Assembly (NCBI GenBank): GCA_030837345.1 | Contig: JAUPKQ010000129.1 | Span: 1-51,554, forward strand | Direction: 5' to 3' | DNA length: 51,554 nucleotides | Source of the DNA: Actinomycetota bacterium | GTDB lineage: Bacteria; Actinomycetota; Actinomycetes; Actinomycetales; Kineosporiaceae | Part shown: one piece after another, positions 1 to 9,220 of the stretch | Position numbering within the stretch: the stretch's first letter is position 1 | Layout: every line of letters starts with the position of its first letter | Program-made: the position numbers and the translations under genes | Notes under the pieces: model-generated | The model's database searches: none | Seen by the model: only the letters and a program-made list of their open reading frames with translations | What the model was told of the DNA's origin: nothing

Positions 1-6
1 GCGGGA

Positions 7-1431
7 TCAGCCGAGCTCGTCGACCAGGCGGTCGGCGAGGCCGGTGTACCCGGCGGGCGTCAGGTCGAGAAGGCGCTGCTCGACGTCGTCCGGCAGGCCC
101 AGGCCGTGGATGAACTCCCGGAGCACGGCGGCGTCGATCCTCCGGCCCCGGGTGAGCTCCTTGAGGCGCTCGTAGGGCTGCTCGAGACCGTGGACCCGCA
201 TGACCGACTGGACGGCCTCCCCGAGTACCTCCCAGGTCGCGTCGAGATCGGCGGCGAGCGCTGCCGGGTCGGCGTCCAGGCCGGCCAGGCCGCGCCGGAC
301 GTTGTCGATCGCGAGGAGCGAGTGCCCGACGGCGGGACCGATGTTGCGCTGCATCGACGAGTCGGTCAGGTCGCGCTGCATCCGGGACGTGACGAGCGTC
401 GAGCCGAGGGTGTCGAGGAGCGAGCAGCTCACCTCGAGGTTCGCCTCGGCGTTCTCGAAGCGGATCGGGTTGACCTTGTGCGGCATCGTGCTCGACCCGA
501 CGGTTCCCTGGCCCCGGACCTGGGTGAAGTAGCCCAGCGAGACGTAGGTCCAGACGTCGGTGCACAGGTTGTGCAGCACCCGGTTGAACCGGGCGAGGTC
601 GGAGTAGAGCTCGGCCTGCCAGTCGTGGCTCTCGATCTGGGTGGTCAGGGGGTTCCACACCAGGCCCAGGCCCTCGACGAACGACCGGGAGACCGCGAGC
701 CAGTCCGTGCCGGGAGCTCCGGCGACGTGGGCGGAGAAGGTGCCGGTCGCTCCGTTGATCTTCCCGAGGTACTCGCCACGCTCGATGCGGGCGATCTGGC
801 GCCCGAGCCGGTGGGCGAGGACGGCGATCTCCTTGCCGAGCGTCGTCGGCGTCGCGGGCTGGCCGTGGGTGCGGGCGAGCATCGGGAGGGCCCGGTGGGC
901 GCGGGCGAGATCGGCGACCTCCGCGACCAGCGTGCGGGCGGCGGGAAGCCAGACCTGCTCGACGGCGCCACGCACCATCAGCGCGTAGGCGAGGTTGTTG
1001 ATGTCCTCGCTCGTGCAGAAGAGGTGGATGAGCTCGGCGACGTCCGCGAGGGAGGTGCCTTCGATCCGCCGCTTCAGGTAGTACTCGACCGCTTTGACGT
1101 CGTGAAGGGTCACCCGCTCGATCTCGGCGAGCTCGGCGACGTCCGCTGCCCCGAAACCGCTGACGACGGCCCGCAGCCGTGAGATCTCGTCGTCCGCCAG
1201 CGGCCGGCCACCGGGCACGGCTCCCGTCGAGGTGAGGTGGATCAGCCACTCGACCTCGACCCGGACCCTCTCCCGGTTGAGCGCCGCCTCGGACAGGTGC
1301 TCGGCCAGGGGCGCGACGGTGGCACGGTACCGTCCGTCGAGCGGTCCGAGCGGGACGTCGCCCAGCGAGGGAGCGGAGGCCGAGGGGGCGGAGGCCGGAG
1401 TCACGAAGGTCGGGTCGGTCACGGGCTCCAT
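7..1431 (-). CDS. purB: Adenylosuccinate lyase PurB
   Basis: Cytosolic purine-biosynthesis enzyme that splits SAICAR to AICAR plus fumarate and adenylosuccinate to AMP plus fumarate. From the chosen ATG (1431) it is 474 aa, about the family length. The N-terminal LGPLDGRYR (residues 28-36) is typical of the E. coli-type enzyme. THG at 188-190 holds the catalytic His, and GSSTMPHKVNPIRFEN (312-327) is the fumarase/aspartase-superfamily signature with the catalytic Ser loop. The reading frame stays open upstream to 1695, but that part is Pro/Gly/Thr-rich, contains a 24-bp tandem repeat and lacks family similarity, so I start at the Met just before the conserved domain. The ribosome site is weak, so the start is less certain than the function. 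purC is also in this window, but about 35 kb away. Confidence 0.95.
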   Translation of the reverse strand: MEPVTDPTFVTPASAPSASAPSLGDVPLGPLDGRYRATVAPLAEHLSEAALNRERVRVEVEWLIHLTSTGAVPGGRPLADDEISRLRAVVSGFGAADVAELAEIERVTLHDVKAVEYYLKRRIEGTSLADVAELIHLFCTSEDINNLAYALMVRGAVEQVWLPAARTLVAEVADLARAHRALPMLARTHGQPATPTTLGKEIAVLAHRLGRQIARIERGEYLGKINGATGTFSAHVAGAPGTDWLAVSRSFVEGLGLVWNPLTTQIESHDWQAELYSDLARFNRVLHNLCTDVWTYVSLGYFTQVRGQGTVGSSTMPHKVNPIRFENAEANLEVSCSLLDTLGSTLVTSRMQRDLTDSSMQRNIGPAVGHSLLAIDNVRRGLAGLDADPAALAADLDATWEVLGEAVQSVMRVHGLEQPYERLKELTRGRRIDAAVLREFIHGLGLPDDVEQRLLDLTPAGYTGLADRLVDELG

Positions 1432-1474
1432 GTTCCCACGGGCACCGTCGCCGTCCGCCTGGGGCGCCGTCGAT

Positions 1475-1540
1475 GTTCCCCCGAGGGGCACTGTCGGTGT
1501 TCCCCCGAGGGGCACTGTAGGTGTTCCCCCAGGGGGCTTT
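1475..1540. repeat. 24-bp tandem repeat upstream of purB (about 2.7 copies)
   Basis: Units begin at 1475, 1499 and 1523 (the last partial). They differ at one base, and each contains a CCCCCGAGGGG-like self-complementary core. The repeat lies in the probable 5' leader of purB. Because 24 is a multiple of 3, the purB frame stays open through it. Confidence 0.75.
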
Positions 1541-1774
1541 CGGGCGCAGCGGCTTCTCGCCATGACCACATCGACGTGTGAGAGTGAGAACGCGACCGAT
1601 TCCCCTCCGGACAGCCACTGACTCGGGGCCGGTGTGGGGCCCGGGGCTGGTTGTTGAAGGACGACAGATCGGACGAATCGAATCACATCCGTCATTCCCG
1701 GTCCTGATCATCCCTCGTGTCCACTGTGTGCAACCCGGGGATCGGTATGAGACCCGTTGGTCTGGCCGTGCAGG

Positions 1775-1826
1775 CTCAACGTGTGCAATGACCGTCGCAA
1801 TCGCGACGGTCATTGCACACGTTGAG
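1775..1826. repeat. Perfect 52-bp palindrome (24-bp arms, 4-nt loop)
   Basis: The left arm at 1775-1798 is the exact reverse complement of 1803-1826, with AATC as the loop (1799-1802). Outside the arms the flanks pair imperfectly: TCTGGCCG (1761-1768) faces CGGCCAGA after the right arm, and GACCCG faces CGGGTC further out. The foldable structure may therefore extend over about 1735-1880. There is no T-run after it, so a simple rho-independent terminator is not clearly supported. Alternatives are a dimeric-protein binding site, a remnant of a small inverted-repeat element, or a structured RNA. Confidence 0.85.
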
Positions 1827-2196
1827 GGCACTCGGCCAGAATGGCGGGTCGGGTATCTGGTATCCGGATCGGTTGGGCTGCTCCTCCGTGATACCACCCC
1901 GACGGTGTGGCTCGATGCGTACCTGACGTCGGCTCGAGGTGGCAGATCACTTGGTAGCGGTCATCTCGTGCATGCCGGAACGCCACAGTGTCCGATCCCT
2001 CGCCAGGGGCACCTCACCGGATACCGGGTGCGGGCTACGGGGTGCGGGGCGCCGGGTACCGGGCGCCTGACCTGTCCTTCTGGTGTCCCGCGCCAGAGAT
2101 CCGCTCGGCAATTTGGCCGACTGAGGTGCGGCGAGAGCCGGGCGGCCGGTCTCGATCACGGGCGAGACTGTCGGTGGGATGCGGGAGAGTGGCTGC

Positions 2197-3768
2197 ATGT
2201 CCCAGACGGACCCCGTTTCATCGCCCGGCAGCCGGGCGGCCCCCGGCAGCCGGGCGGTGTCGGGAAGGCAGCGCGGCAGCCGGACGGCGTCCTCCGTGAC
2301 GGTCCAGGCGATGGTGACGGCCGCGATCGCAGGGTGCGCGTCGTTCGCGCTGTACCTCGCCCTCGGTTGGGTGCGCTTCTCCACCGGCGCTTCGGGCAAC
2401 TACGACCTGGGGATCTTCGCTCAGGCCGCGCGGTGTTGGGCGGCCGGTGAGCTGCCCGGCTCCGCGATCCGCAGCGTCGACAGCCTCTTCGCCGACCATT
2501 TCAGCCCGGTGACCGTCCTGTTCGGGGCCGGCTGGGCGGTGTGGCCCGACCCCCGGTCGCTGATCGTCGTCCAGGCGCTGGCGATGGGCCTCGCCGTCGC
2601 CCTGGTCACCCTGGCCGCCGCCCGTGTCCTTCCCCCGGCCGGGGCGGGAGCGCTCGCGGTGGGGGTGGCCCTGGCGAAGGGCATGGTCTCGGCGGCGTCG
2701 TTCGACGTCCACGAGACGGCGCTCGGGACTCCGCTGATGGCGGGACTGTGCTGGGGCCTGCTTGAGCGGCGTCCCCGGGTGGTCGCCGGGTGCGCGGCCG
2801 GGCTGTTGCTCGTCAAGGAGGATCTCGGGCTCACCGTCGCCGCCGCCGGAGTCGTGGCGTGGTGGCTGACCCGCTGCCGCCGGCAGGTGGCCGGGCTCGT
2901 CGCGCTCGGCATGGTGGGGTTCGTCGTCGCGAACGGCGTGGTGGTCCTCGTGTCCCCGGACCACCGCAGCCCGTACCTCCAGTTCCTCCTCGGGGCGACG
3001 GGGAACCCGCAGGGGCTCGCGGGATCCGTGGCCCCGGGCGGCGTGCGGTGGGCGCCGTTCGTGCTGTTCGCGCTGACGGCGGGGGTGGTCGGTCTCCGTT
3101 CGCCGGTGGCTCTGCTCGCCGTTCCGACCCTCGCCTGGCGGGCCGTCTCGTCCAACACCTCCTACTGGCAGACCTACTTCCACTACGACGCGCTGCTCGT
3201 CCCCATCGCCGCGTTCGCGCTGCTCGACGTCCTGCGCCGGACGCGTTCGGAGCCATGGGTGCGTTCGGAGCCATGGGTGCGTTCGGAGCCAGTGGTGCGC
3301 TCGGGGGCACGGGCGCGGCGGGCGCTCGTGGCGGTCGCGGTCGTCGGGGTGGGTTGGGCGGCGGGGATGGGGACGGCGAAGGTGGTGTCGTGGAGGCCGT
3401 GGGAGCCCGGTCGCTACGTGTCGGCTCCCCAGCTTCAGGACGCGGCCGCGCTGGTGGAGGGGCTGCCGCGCGACGCGCCGGTCGTCGTCCAGCAGGATCT
3501 CGGGCCGGCGGTGCTCGCGCGGGTCGACGTCCGGATGCTCACGAGCACGGTGCCCGCCGACGGGCGCTGGGTCCTCCTGACCCCGGCCGGTGACCGGCTC
3601 GGCGCTCCCGAGGACCTCAAACGGGCGTGGCTGGCGCGGCAGCGGGAGCGGCCGGGGGTGACCGTCACCGCTCGTGGGGAGGTCGTGCTCGTCCGGCTCC
3701 CGGCGGGCGAACCGGTGGTGCTCAGCCGGCCAGGCTCAGGGCCAGCCGCCGGCGCAGCCACGCCGTGA
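2197..3768 (+). CDS. DUF2079 polytopic membrane protein
   Basis: 523-aa integral membrane protein with about ten hydrophobic segments after a Ser/Gly/Arg-rich N-terminus. The segment with NYDLGIFAQ, followed by an F-x-DHFSP stretch, matches the DUF2079 family (membrane proteins resembling GT-C glycosyltransferases; function not established). I chose ATG 2197 because GGGAGAG lies 7 nt upstream; ATG 2179 is the in-frame alternative. Between the last membrane segments there is a triplicated SEP(W/V)VR motif from an 18-bp tandem repeat. The gene's 3' end overlaps the end of the convergent GGDEF/EAL gene by 47 bp. Confidence 0.75.
   Translation: MSQTDPVSSPGSRAAPGSRAVSGRQRGSRTASSVTVQAMVTAAIAGCASFALYLALGWVRFSTGASGNYDLGIFAQAARCWAAGELPGSAIRSVDSLFADHFSPVTVLFGAGWAVWPDPRSLIVVQALAMGLAVALVTLAAARVLPPAGAGALAVGVALAKGMVSAASFDVHETALGTPLMAGLCWGLLERRPRVVAGCAAGLLLVKEDLGLTVAAAGVVAWWLTRCRRQVAGLVALGMVGFVVANGVVVLVSPDHRSPYLQFLLGATGNPQGLAGSVAPGGVRWAPFVLFALTAGVVGLRSPVALLAVPTLAWRAVSSNTSYWQTYFHYDALLVPIAAFALLDVLRRTRSEPWVRSEPWVRSEPVVRSGARARRALVAVAVVGVGWAAGMGTAKVVSWRPWEPGRYVSAPQLQDAAALVEGLPRDAPVVVQQDLGPAVLARVDVRMLTSTVPADGRWVLLTPAGDRLGAPEDLKRAWLARQRERPGVTVTARGEVVLVRLPAGEPVVLSRPGSGPAAGAATP
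3245..3300. repeat. 18-bp tandem repeat inside the DUF2079 gene (3 copies)
   Basis: Three in-frame copies of an 18-bp unit of the type GTTCGGAGCCATGGGTGC encode RSEPWV, RSEPWV, RSEPVV in a cytoplasmic-loop-like segment. The number of units could vary between strains without breaking the frame. Confidence 0.7.
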
Positions 3769-6235
3769 ACTCGGCGGGCGGCAACGGCCGGGAGAGAAAG
3801 AACCCCTGCATCAGGTCGCAGTCCATGCCGGCGAGGTGGTCGATCGTCCGGTGGTCCTCGACGCCCTCAGCGATGATCTCCAGGCCGAGGTTGCGGGCGA
3901 GGTCGATGACGGAACGGACGATGCTGGCGGCCGAGGGGTCGTCCGCCATCGGCAGCACGAACGACTTATCGATCTTGATTTCCCTCACCGGGAGGCGCTG
4001 GAGGTAGGACAGCGAGGAGTACCCCGTCCCGAAGTCGTCGATCGAGAAGGTCACCCCGGTCCGCGCCAGTTCGTTCAGCATCGCGATCATGTGCTCCGGG
4101 TCGGACATGATGCCGGTCTCGGTGATCTCGAACGTCAGCCGGTCGGGGGACACCCGGTGGCGTTGCAGCAGGGCGTGGACCTTCGCGGGCCACTCTCGGT
4201 CCAGCAGCACCTGCACCGAGAGGTTGACGGCGACCTTGAGGTCGAGATCGGTGTTCTGCCAGGCCCGGCACTGCTCCAGGGCGTGGTCCAGCACGTAGTG
4301 GGTGAGGTGGCCGATCAGGCCCGTGCGCTCCGCGATGGGGACGAACTCCTCGGGGGAGATGTCACCGAGATCCGGATGGTTCCAGCGGACGAGGGCCTCC
4401 ACGGTGACCACCCGCTGGTCGTGCACTTGCGCGATGGGCTGGTAGTGGACCTCCAGCCGCTCGTTCTCCAGCGCGCCCCTCATCTCCCCGGCGAGTTGCA
4501 GGTGCAGCGGGCTGCTGCCGTGGACCTGGCTGTCGAAACGGGTGACGTGCTCGCGGGCCCGTTTCGCCGCGTACATCGCGACGTCGGCCCGCTGCAGCAG
4601 GATCGCGAGGTCGTCCCCGTCGTCCGGGCAGATCGACACCCCGATGCTCGCGCCGACCTCCAGCAGGAGTCCCGCGAGCCGGATCGGGTCGGTGACCTCG
4701 TCGTGCAGCAGGGTCGCGAAGTCCAGCACCTCCGTGGGCGACGTGATGCCCGGCAGCAGGACGGCGAACTCGTCGCCGCCGAGCCGTGCCACGAGCCCGC
4801 GATCGGCGACGACCGACCGCAGCCGGGCCGCGACCTCCTCCAGCAGGGAGTCACCCATGTGGTGGCCGAGGGCGTCGTTGACCTCCTTGAACTGGTCGAG
4901 ATCCATCAGCAGGACGGCGAAGGGCGCGGCGCCGTCCCGGAACCGCTCCAGCGTGCTCTTGAGGGTCCGCGAGAACAGCAGCCGGTTGGGGAGGCCGGTG
5001 AGCGGGTCGTGCAACGCCTCGTACTCGCGGGCGAGGGCCTGCTCGTGCAGTTGCTCGATCAGCCGGCCGTTGTCGATCGTCACTCCGGCCTGGGCCGCCA
5101 GGGTGCTGAACAGGCGGGCGTCGTCGTCGTCGAAGGTGCTGACGCCTCCGAGCCGGCCCGCGACCAGGAGAGTGCCGATCAGCGCTCCGCCGCTGACCAG
5201 GGGCGCGACGAGCAGGTCGTCGACCCTCACCTGGTCCAGGGCGGAGCGCAGCACCGCGTCCGGGGTGTTCCGCGGGACGACGACGGTCTCCCGGCACTTG
5301 GCGACGCGCCAGCGGACGGAGTAGGGAAGCTCCCCGACGTCCGCGTCCGGCGGGCTGGAGACGGTCTCCGTCAGGCCGCCCCCGGACGCGGCGTTCAAGG
5401 TGACCATCGCCACCTCGGCGCGGAGGAGGCGCCGCGCCTCGTCCAGCACGCCCGCGATCGCCTGTTCGGGGCGCAAGGCCTGGCTGGTCGAGCTCGTGAA
5501 GTCATAGAGGATCTCCAGGCCGGAGAACCGCTTCGCCAGGCGTGCGTACTTCTGGTACCCGACGACCAGCAGAGCCGCCACGAACAGCAACGGGATCAGG
5601 GCCCAGTGCCGGTCGCGGAGCAACGCGGCGGTGATCCCGGCCAGACCGGCGTTCCCCAGCGCGGTGACCAGCCCCGTAGCGATCACCGGGGTGAGCGTCA
5701 TCCGGCCGCCGTGGAGGCGGATCGCCGTCCACACCGCGACGGCCCCGAACACGGCCGTCGCGCAGACCCCGGTGAGCGCCGCCCCCCACGCCGCGGCGTC
5801 CGTCCGCCCGGGGACGCCGCCGAGCACGTGGAACACGCTGAGGGCGAGACAGCTCTCGGCCATGAAGAGGCTGAGGTTGAAGGCGAGCTTTCCCGGTGGT
5901 TGCCGCTCCCGCACCACGAGGACCACCATCTCTCCGACCATGCGGGCGGTGATGAGTTCCGCGGGGTCCGCGAGCATCAACGCCATCACGAAGGGGATCT
6001 CGCTCAGGGAGAACGTGTGGGCGTCCTGGTTGACCTCCATGTGGAACACGAACAGCTCCGCCACGGCGAACAGCGGGACGAGGTGCCACCACCGCAGCAC
6101 GGCGGTGCCCGGGGGGAGCCGGGGGAAGGGCCCGGCGAGGGCGGCCGGCAGGAGCAACCCGCCGAGGATCAGCAGGCCCACGGTGAGGACCGTCGTCCAC
6201 AGCCAGGACGGTGGCCGTCGTCTGCCCTCGCTCAC
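3722..6235 (-). CDS. Membrane GAF-GGDEF-EAL c-di-GMP turnover protein
   Basis: 837 aa. The N-terminal third has several hydrophobic helices (a MASE-like sensor, residues about 15-235), then a GAF-like segment (about 255-395), a GGDEF domain with HDPLTGLPNR and intact LGGDEF, and an EAL domain. The EAL domain has VEALVRW, AVNLS, EITET, DDFGTGYSS, KIDKSF, AEGVE and QGFFLS, so the catalytic residues of a c-di-GMP phosphodiesterase are present. No RxxD inhibitory site sits five residues before GGDEF. It could therefore make c-di-GMP, degrade it, or both. GTG 6235 has GGGGGAA upstream. It lies 28 bp downstream of the exported subtilisin gene and may be cotranscribed with it. Confidence 0.92.
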   Translation of the reverse strand: MSEGRRRPPSWLWTTVLTVGLLILGGLLLPAALAGPFPRLPPGTAVLRWWHLVPLFAVAELFVFHMEVNQDAHTFSLSEIPFVMALMLADPAELITARMVGEMVVLVVRERQPPGKLAFNLSLFMAESCLALSVFHVLGGVPGRTDAAAWGAALTGVCATAVFGAVAVWTAIRLHGGRMTLTPVIATGLVTALGNAGLAGITAALLRDRHWALIPLLFVAALLVVGYQKYARLAKRFSGLEILYDFTSSTSQALRPEQAIAGVLDEARRLLRAEVAMVTLNAASGGGLTETVSSPPDADVGELPYSVRWRVAKCRETVVVPRNTPDAVLRSALDQVRVDDLLVAPLVSGGALIGTLLVAGRLGGVSTFDDDDARLFSTLAAQAGVTIDNGRLIEQLHEQALAREYEALHDPLTGLPNRLLFSRTLKSTLERFRDGAAPFAVLLMDLDQFKEVNDALGHHMGDSLLEEVAARLRSVVADRGLVARLGGDEFAVLLPGITSPTEVLDFATLLHDEVTDPIRLAGLLLEVGASIGVSICPDDGDDLAILLQRADVAMYAAKRAREHVTRFDSQVHGSSPLHLQLAGEMRGALENERLEVHYQPIAQVHDQRVVTVEALVRWNHPDLGDISPEEFVPIAERTGLIGHLTHYVLDHALEQCRAWQNTDLDLKVAVNLSVQVLLDREWPAKVHALLQRHRVSPDRLTFEITETGIMSDPEHMIAMLNELARTGVTFSIDDFGTGYSSLSYLQRLPVREIKIDKSFVLPMADDPSAASIVRSVIDLARNLGLEIIAEGVEDHRTIDHLAGMDCDLMQGFFLSRPLPPAEFTAWLRRRLALSLAG

Positions 6236-6263
6236 GAAGTTCCCCCGGTCATGGTCGCCCGGT

Positions 6264-7805
6264 CTAGTCCCAGTCCATGGTCGACCAACGGCTGCCGCTC
6301 CAGCGTGAGCCCGTCCACCGGCTCCCGTTCCAGCCGTCGCCCGACCAGCGCGAGCCGTCCCAGCTCATGCCCGACCAGCGGCTGCCCGACCAGCGGCTGC
6401 CCGACCAGGAGGTGCCGGACCAGTCGCCGTTGCTCCACCGGCTGCCGGACCAGTCGTCGCCCGACCATCGGCTGCCGTTCCACGTCCCGCGGTTCCAGGC
6501 GCCGGCCCGCGACGCCGCGGCGGACATCGAGGCACTGTCGTAGGGCTTGCCGAAGATGTCCTTCTCGCCGCGCAGGACCACCTCGCCGTCCTGGACGTAC
6601 TCCCCGGCCCGGCTCTTGTCGAGGTCCCCGTCGCCGAGGCTGCTGGGCCACCCCTGGGCACCCCCGGACGGCGTCGCCTCGCAGGCGCGGGCGAGGTTGA
6701 CGATCCCGTGGCCGCTGTACTTCTCGGCCTTGTGGGCGTTCTGCTCCTTGCGCGGCAACGGTGTCGCGGTGCTGCCCAGCAGGTGCTTGATCGCGTCCGG
6801 GGTGGCGTCCGGGTCCTTCTGGAGCAGCAGGGCCGCGCCGCCCGCGACGATCGCCGCGGCCTGGGAGGTCCCGGACCCTCGCTGGTAGCGGGTGCCGACG
6901 CGGCCCGTACCCGCCGCCTCGGCGTCCACGAACGATCCGGGGACGCGCAGGCCGATCACGTGGGCGGCCGGGGCGATCACGTCGACCGGCCTGTCCTCGG
7001 TGCCGTGCTGGGCGAAGTCCGGGACGCGGTCGTCGGCGGTGTCGAGGGTGCCGAGCGGGTCCTGCCCGCCGGCGGCGATCACATAGGGGTTGTAGGCCGG
7101 GTCGGCGAGCTTGCGCGGGCCACGGCCGTCGTTGCCCGCGGCCGCCACGACGACGATGCCGTGCTTCCACGCCTGCTCGGCGGCCTGCGCCAGGGGATCG
7201 CGCTCGTACGCCTGCACGCTGTCGGTCCCGAAACTCAGGCTGAGCACGCGGATGTTGAGACCCGGGTCGTGGGCGTGCTGCGTCACCCAGTCGATCGCGG
7301 CGATCACCTGTGAGACGTCGACGGCGCCGTCCGCCGCCCCGACCTTGACGTTGACGATCCTCGAATCGGGGGCGACACCGGTGTAGGAGCCGGGGTCCTT
7401 CGCGGCGATCAGGCCGGCCATGAAGGTTCCGTGCCCGTGGGCGTCGAGCCCGGTGACGGCCGCCCCCGGGGCGTCGAAGGAGAGGTCCGGGCCGTCGATC
7501 ACCTTCCCGGGGCCGTCGAGCCCGGGGACCTTCGCCACTCCGGTGTCGATCACGGCGACGTCGACGCCGCGTCCCGTCCAGCCGCGGGCCCAGGCCTCCT
7601 CGGCACCGATGATCCGGCTGATCGCCTCGGGCGAGCCCGTGTCGACCGTGCCGCCGTCCGCCGCGCCGGCGGTCCTCTGGTTCCCGCGGGGCGAGCGTTC
7701 GGCTGTCGCCGGGGAGACGGCCACCGCCACGGCCACGAGCGCCGCTGCCGCCGTGACCGACGTCACGAGGGCCCGGCGCCGGGAAGGAAAGGAGGGTTTC
7801 TTCAC
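6264..7805 (-). CDS. Exported S8 subtilisin-like serine protease with C-terminal Trp-rich repeats
   Basis: From GTG 7805 (AGGTGG 8 nt upstream) the 513-aa product begins MKKPSFPSRRR followed by a hydrophobic stretch ending SPATA, a classical Sec signal peptide. The S8 triad is complete: D87 in VAVIDTG, H125 in HGHGT and S314 in GSGTSQA, with the oxyanion Asn in AAAGND (N225). The last 85 or so residues are a low-complexity array of W(S/N/D)G-SRWSG units, likely a surface or cell-wall association region (inference). The longer frame to 7967 would put the signal peptide 54 residues inside the protein, so it is rejected. Substrate unknown. Confidence 0.9.
   Translation of the reverse strand: MKKPSFPSRRRALVTSVTAAAALVAVAVAVSPATAERSPRGNQRTAGAADGGTVDTGSPEAISRIIGAEEAWARGWTGRGVDVAVIDTGVAKVPGLDGPGKVIDGPDLSFDAPGAAVTGLDAHGHGTFMAGLIAAKDPGSYTGVAPDSRIVNVKVGAADGAVDVSQVIAAIDWVTQHAHDPGLNIRVLSLSFGTDSVQAYERDPLAQAAEQAWKHGIVVVAAAGNDGRGPRKLADPAYNPYVIAAGGQDPLGTLDTADDRVPDFAQHGTEDRPVDVIAPAAHVIGLRVPGSFVDAEAAGTGRVGTRYQRGSGTSQAAAIVAGGAALLLQKDPDATPDAIKHLLGSTATPLPRKEQNAHKAEKYSGHGIVNLARACEATPSGGAQGWPSSLGDGDLDKSRAGEYVQDGEVVLRGEKDIFGKPYDSASMSAAASRAGAWNRGTWNGSRWSGDDWSGSRWSNGDWSGTSWSGSRWSGSRWSGMSWDGSRWSGDGWNGSRWTGSRWSGSRWSTMDWD
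6270..6520. repeat. 15-bp-type tandem repeats encoding SRWSG array
   Basis: The 3' end of the subtilisin gene is a run of near-identical 15-bp (and multiples) units. On the + strand they read as repeated CGACCAGCGGCTGCC-like blocks and encode GSRWS/WSGSR on the - strand. Edges are approximate. Confidence 0.7.
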
Positions 7806-8077
7806 GAAGTGCACCACCTGTGGAAGGGAAAGACGTATCAGTATCCGATAGGTCACGCACTGTAGAGAATGGCACTTCCTGGGGTGCTGCGTACCGGTTA
7901 TCGCGCGAGGATGACCAAGGGCCCGGTGGTATCCGGAGTCGATTACCTCTCGGTAACGAACTGTCACGGGGTGTGCTGGTCACTGTCGGGAGAGGTGGAG
8001 GAATCTGTCGTGCGCGGACGGTCTGTTGTGGTGAGCCCTCCCCGAGGTTGCTCGCCGTCACCGATAGGTTGCTTCCT

Positions 8078-9220
8078 GTGAAGGTCACCGTTCCCGCCGA
8101 GATCACTCCGGGCGAGCGTCGCGTGGCGATCCTCCCCGACGTCGTGTCCTCCTACCGGCGCGCAGGCCTTGAGGTGACGGTCCAGAGCGGCGCCGGACGG
8201 CACGCGCTCGCCTCGGACGAGGCGTTCGTCCTGTCCGGTGCCGAGGTGGTCGACACCGTTGAGGCGTCGACCGTCGACGTCCTGCTGCACGTCCGGCCGT
8301 TGAACCCCGCCGTGGTGAACAAGCTGAAACCCGGGGCCGTCACGATCGGGTTCTGTTCGCCCTCGACCGAACTTAGGACCGTCCGGGCCCTGCGGGACGC
8401 CGGGGTGACGTCCTTCGCGATGGAACTCGTGCCACGGATCTCACGGGCGCAGTCGATGGACGCCCTGACATCCCAGGCCCTCGTCGCCGGGTACCGGTGC
8501 GTACTCGAGGCCGCCATGCGCCTGCCGCGCTTCTTCCCCCTGTTCATGACCGCGGCGGGCACGGTCCCCCCGGCGAAGGTCCTCGTCCTCGGCGCGGGTG
8601 TCGCCGGTCTCCAGGCGATCGCGACCGCGAGGCGGCTGGGCGCCGTGGTCAGCGCGTACGACGTCCGGCCCTCCAGCGCCGACGAGGTCCGGTCGATGGG
8701 GGCGGCCTTCCTCGACCTCGGTCTCGACGCGATCGAGGGGACCGGGGGGTACGCCCGGGAGCAGACGGAGGAACGCGCCGCCCGCCAGCGGGAACTGCTC
8801 GCCCCCCACGTCGCCGCGAGCGACGTCCTGATCACCACCGCGGCCGTCCCGGGGCGGTCCGCGCCCCTCCTCGTCACGACCGCGATGCTCGGCGGGATGC
8901 CGCCGGGAGCCGTCGTCGTCGACCTGGCCGCCGAGTCCGGTGGCAACGTCGAGGGCACCCGTCCGGGCGAGGAGGTCACCGTCGGCGTGGACGGGGGCGA
9001 GGTCCGGTTGCTCGGCCTGAAGGACGCCGCGAGCACGATGCCTGTCGACGCCTCCCGGCTCTACGCGAAGAACGTCGCGAACCTGCTGCTGCTCATGACC
9101 TCGGACGGCCTGGTCGCCCCGGACCTTGAGGACGACGTCCTCGGCGGGGCCTGCCTCACCCATGACGGAGTGGTGCGCCACGCGCCCACCGCGGCGCTGC
9201 TCGACGAGACGGAGGCCTGA
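8078..9220 (+). CDS. pntAA: NAD(P) transhydrogenase subunit alpha-1 (PntAA)
   Basis: NAD(H)-binding subunit of the proton-translocating nicotinamide nucleotide transhydrogenase, which moves hydride between NADH and NADP+ using the proton gradient. 380 aa from GTG 8078, whose product begins with the typical MKVTVPAEITPGERRVA. The GAGVAGLQAIATARRLGA Rossmann motif and RSMGAAFLDL follow, and the protein ends shortly after the nucleotide domain as expected for a split alpha subunit. An upstream extension of the frame has no family similarity. Its stop overlaps the next ATG (TGATG). First gene of a three-gene operon. Confidence 0.95.
   Translation: MKVTVPAEITPGERRVAILPDVVSSYRRAGLEVTVQSGAGRHALASDEAFVLSGAEVVDTVEASTVDVLLHVRPLNPAVVNKLKPGAVTIGFCSPSTELRTVRALRDAGVTSFAMELVPRISRAQSMDALTSQALVAGYRCVLEAAMRLPRFFPLFMTAAGTVPPAKVLVLGAGVAGLQAIATARRLGAVVSAYDVRPSSADEVRSMGAAFLDLGLDAIEGTGGYAREQTEERAARQRELLAPHVAASDVLITTAAVPGRSAPLLVTTAMLGGMPPGAVVVDLAAESGGNVEGTRPGEEVTVGVDGGEVRLLGLKDAASTMPVDASRLYAKNVANLLLLMTSDGLVAPDLEDDVLGGACLTHDGVVRHAPTAALLDETEA

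Larger units (their letters stand above)
1432..2196. other. Long intergenic region between divergent purB and the DUF2079 gene
   Basis: About 765 bp without a convincing gene. It holds the 24-bp tandem repeat next to purB, the large inverted repeat at 1775-1826, and G-rich imperfect repeats around 2020-2070. The open frames that cross it have no recognisable domains and are low-complexity translations of GC-rich DNA. Promoters for both flanking genes should lie here, but I cannot point to a clear -10/-35 pair. Confidence 0.6.

Noticed and set aside
3674-6700. 1008-aa open frame on the + strand
   Set aside because: Antisense to the GGDEF/EAL and subtilisin genes, which have clear domains; the frame is a by-product of high GC.
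6232-8106. 624-aa open frame on the - strand overlapping the subtilisin
   Set aside because: Alternative frame of the real protease gene, which has signal peptide and catalytic triad in the other frame.
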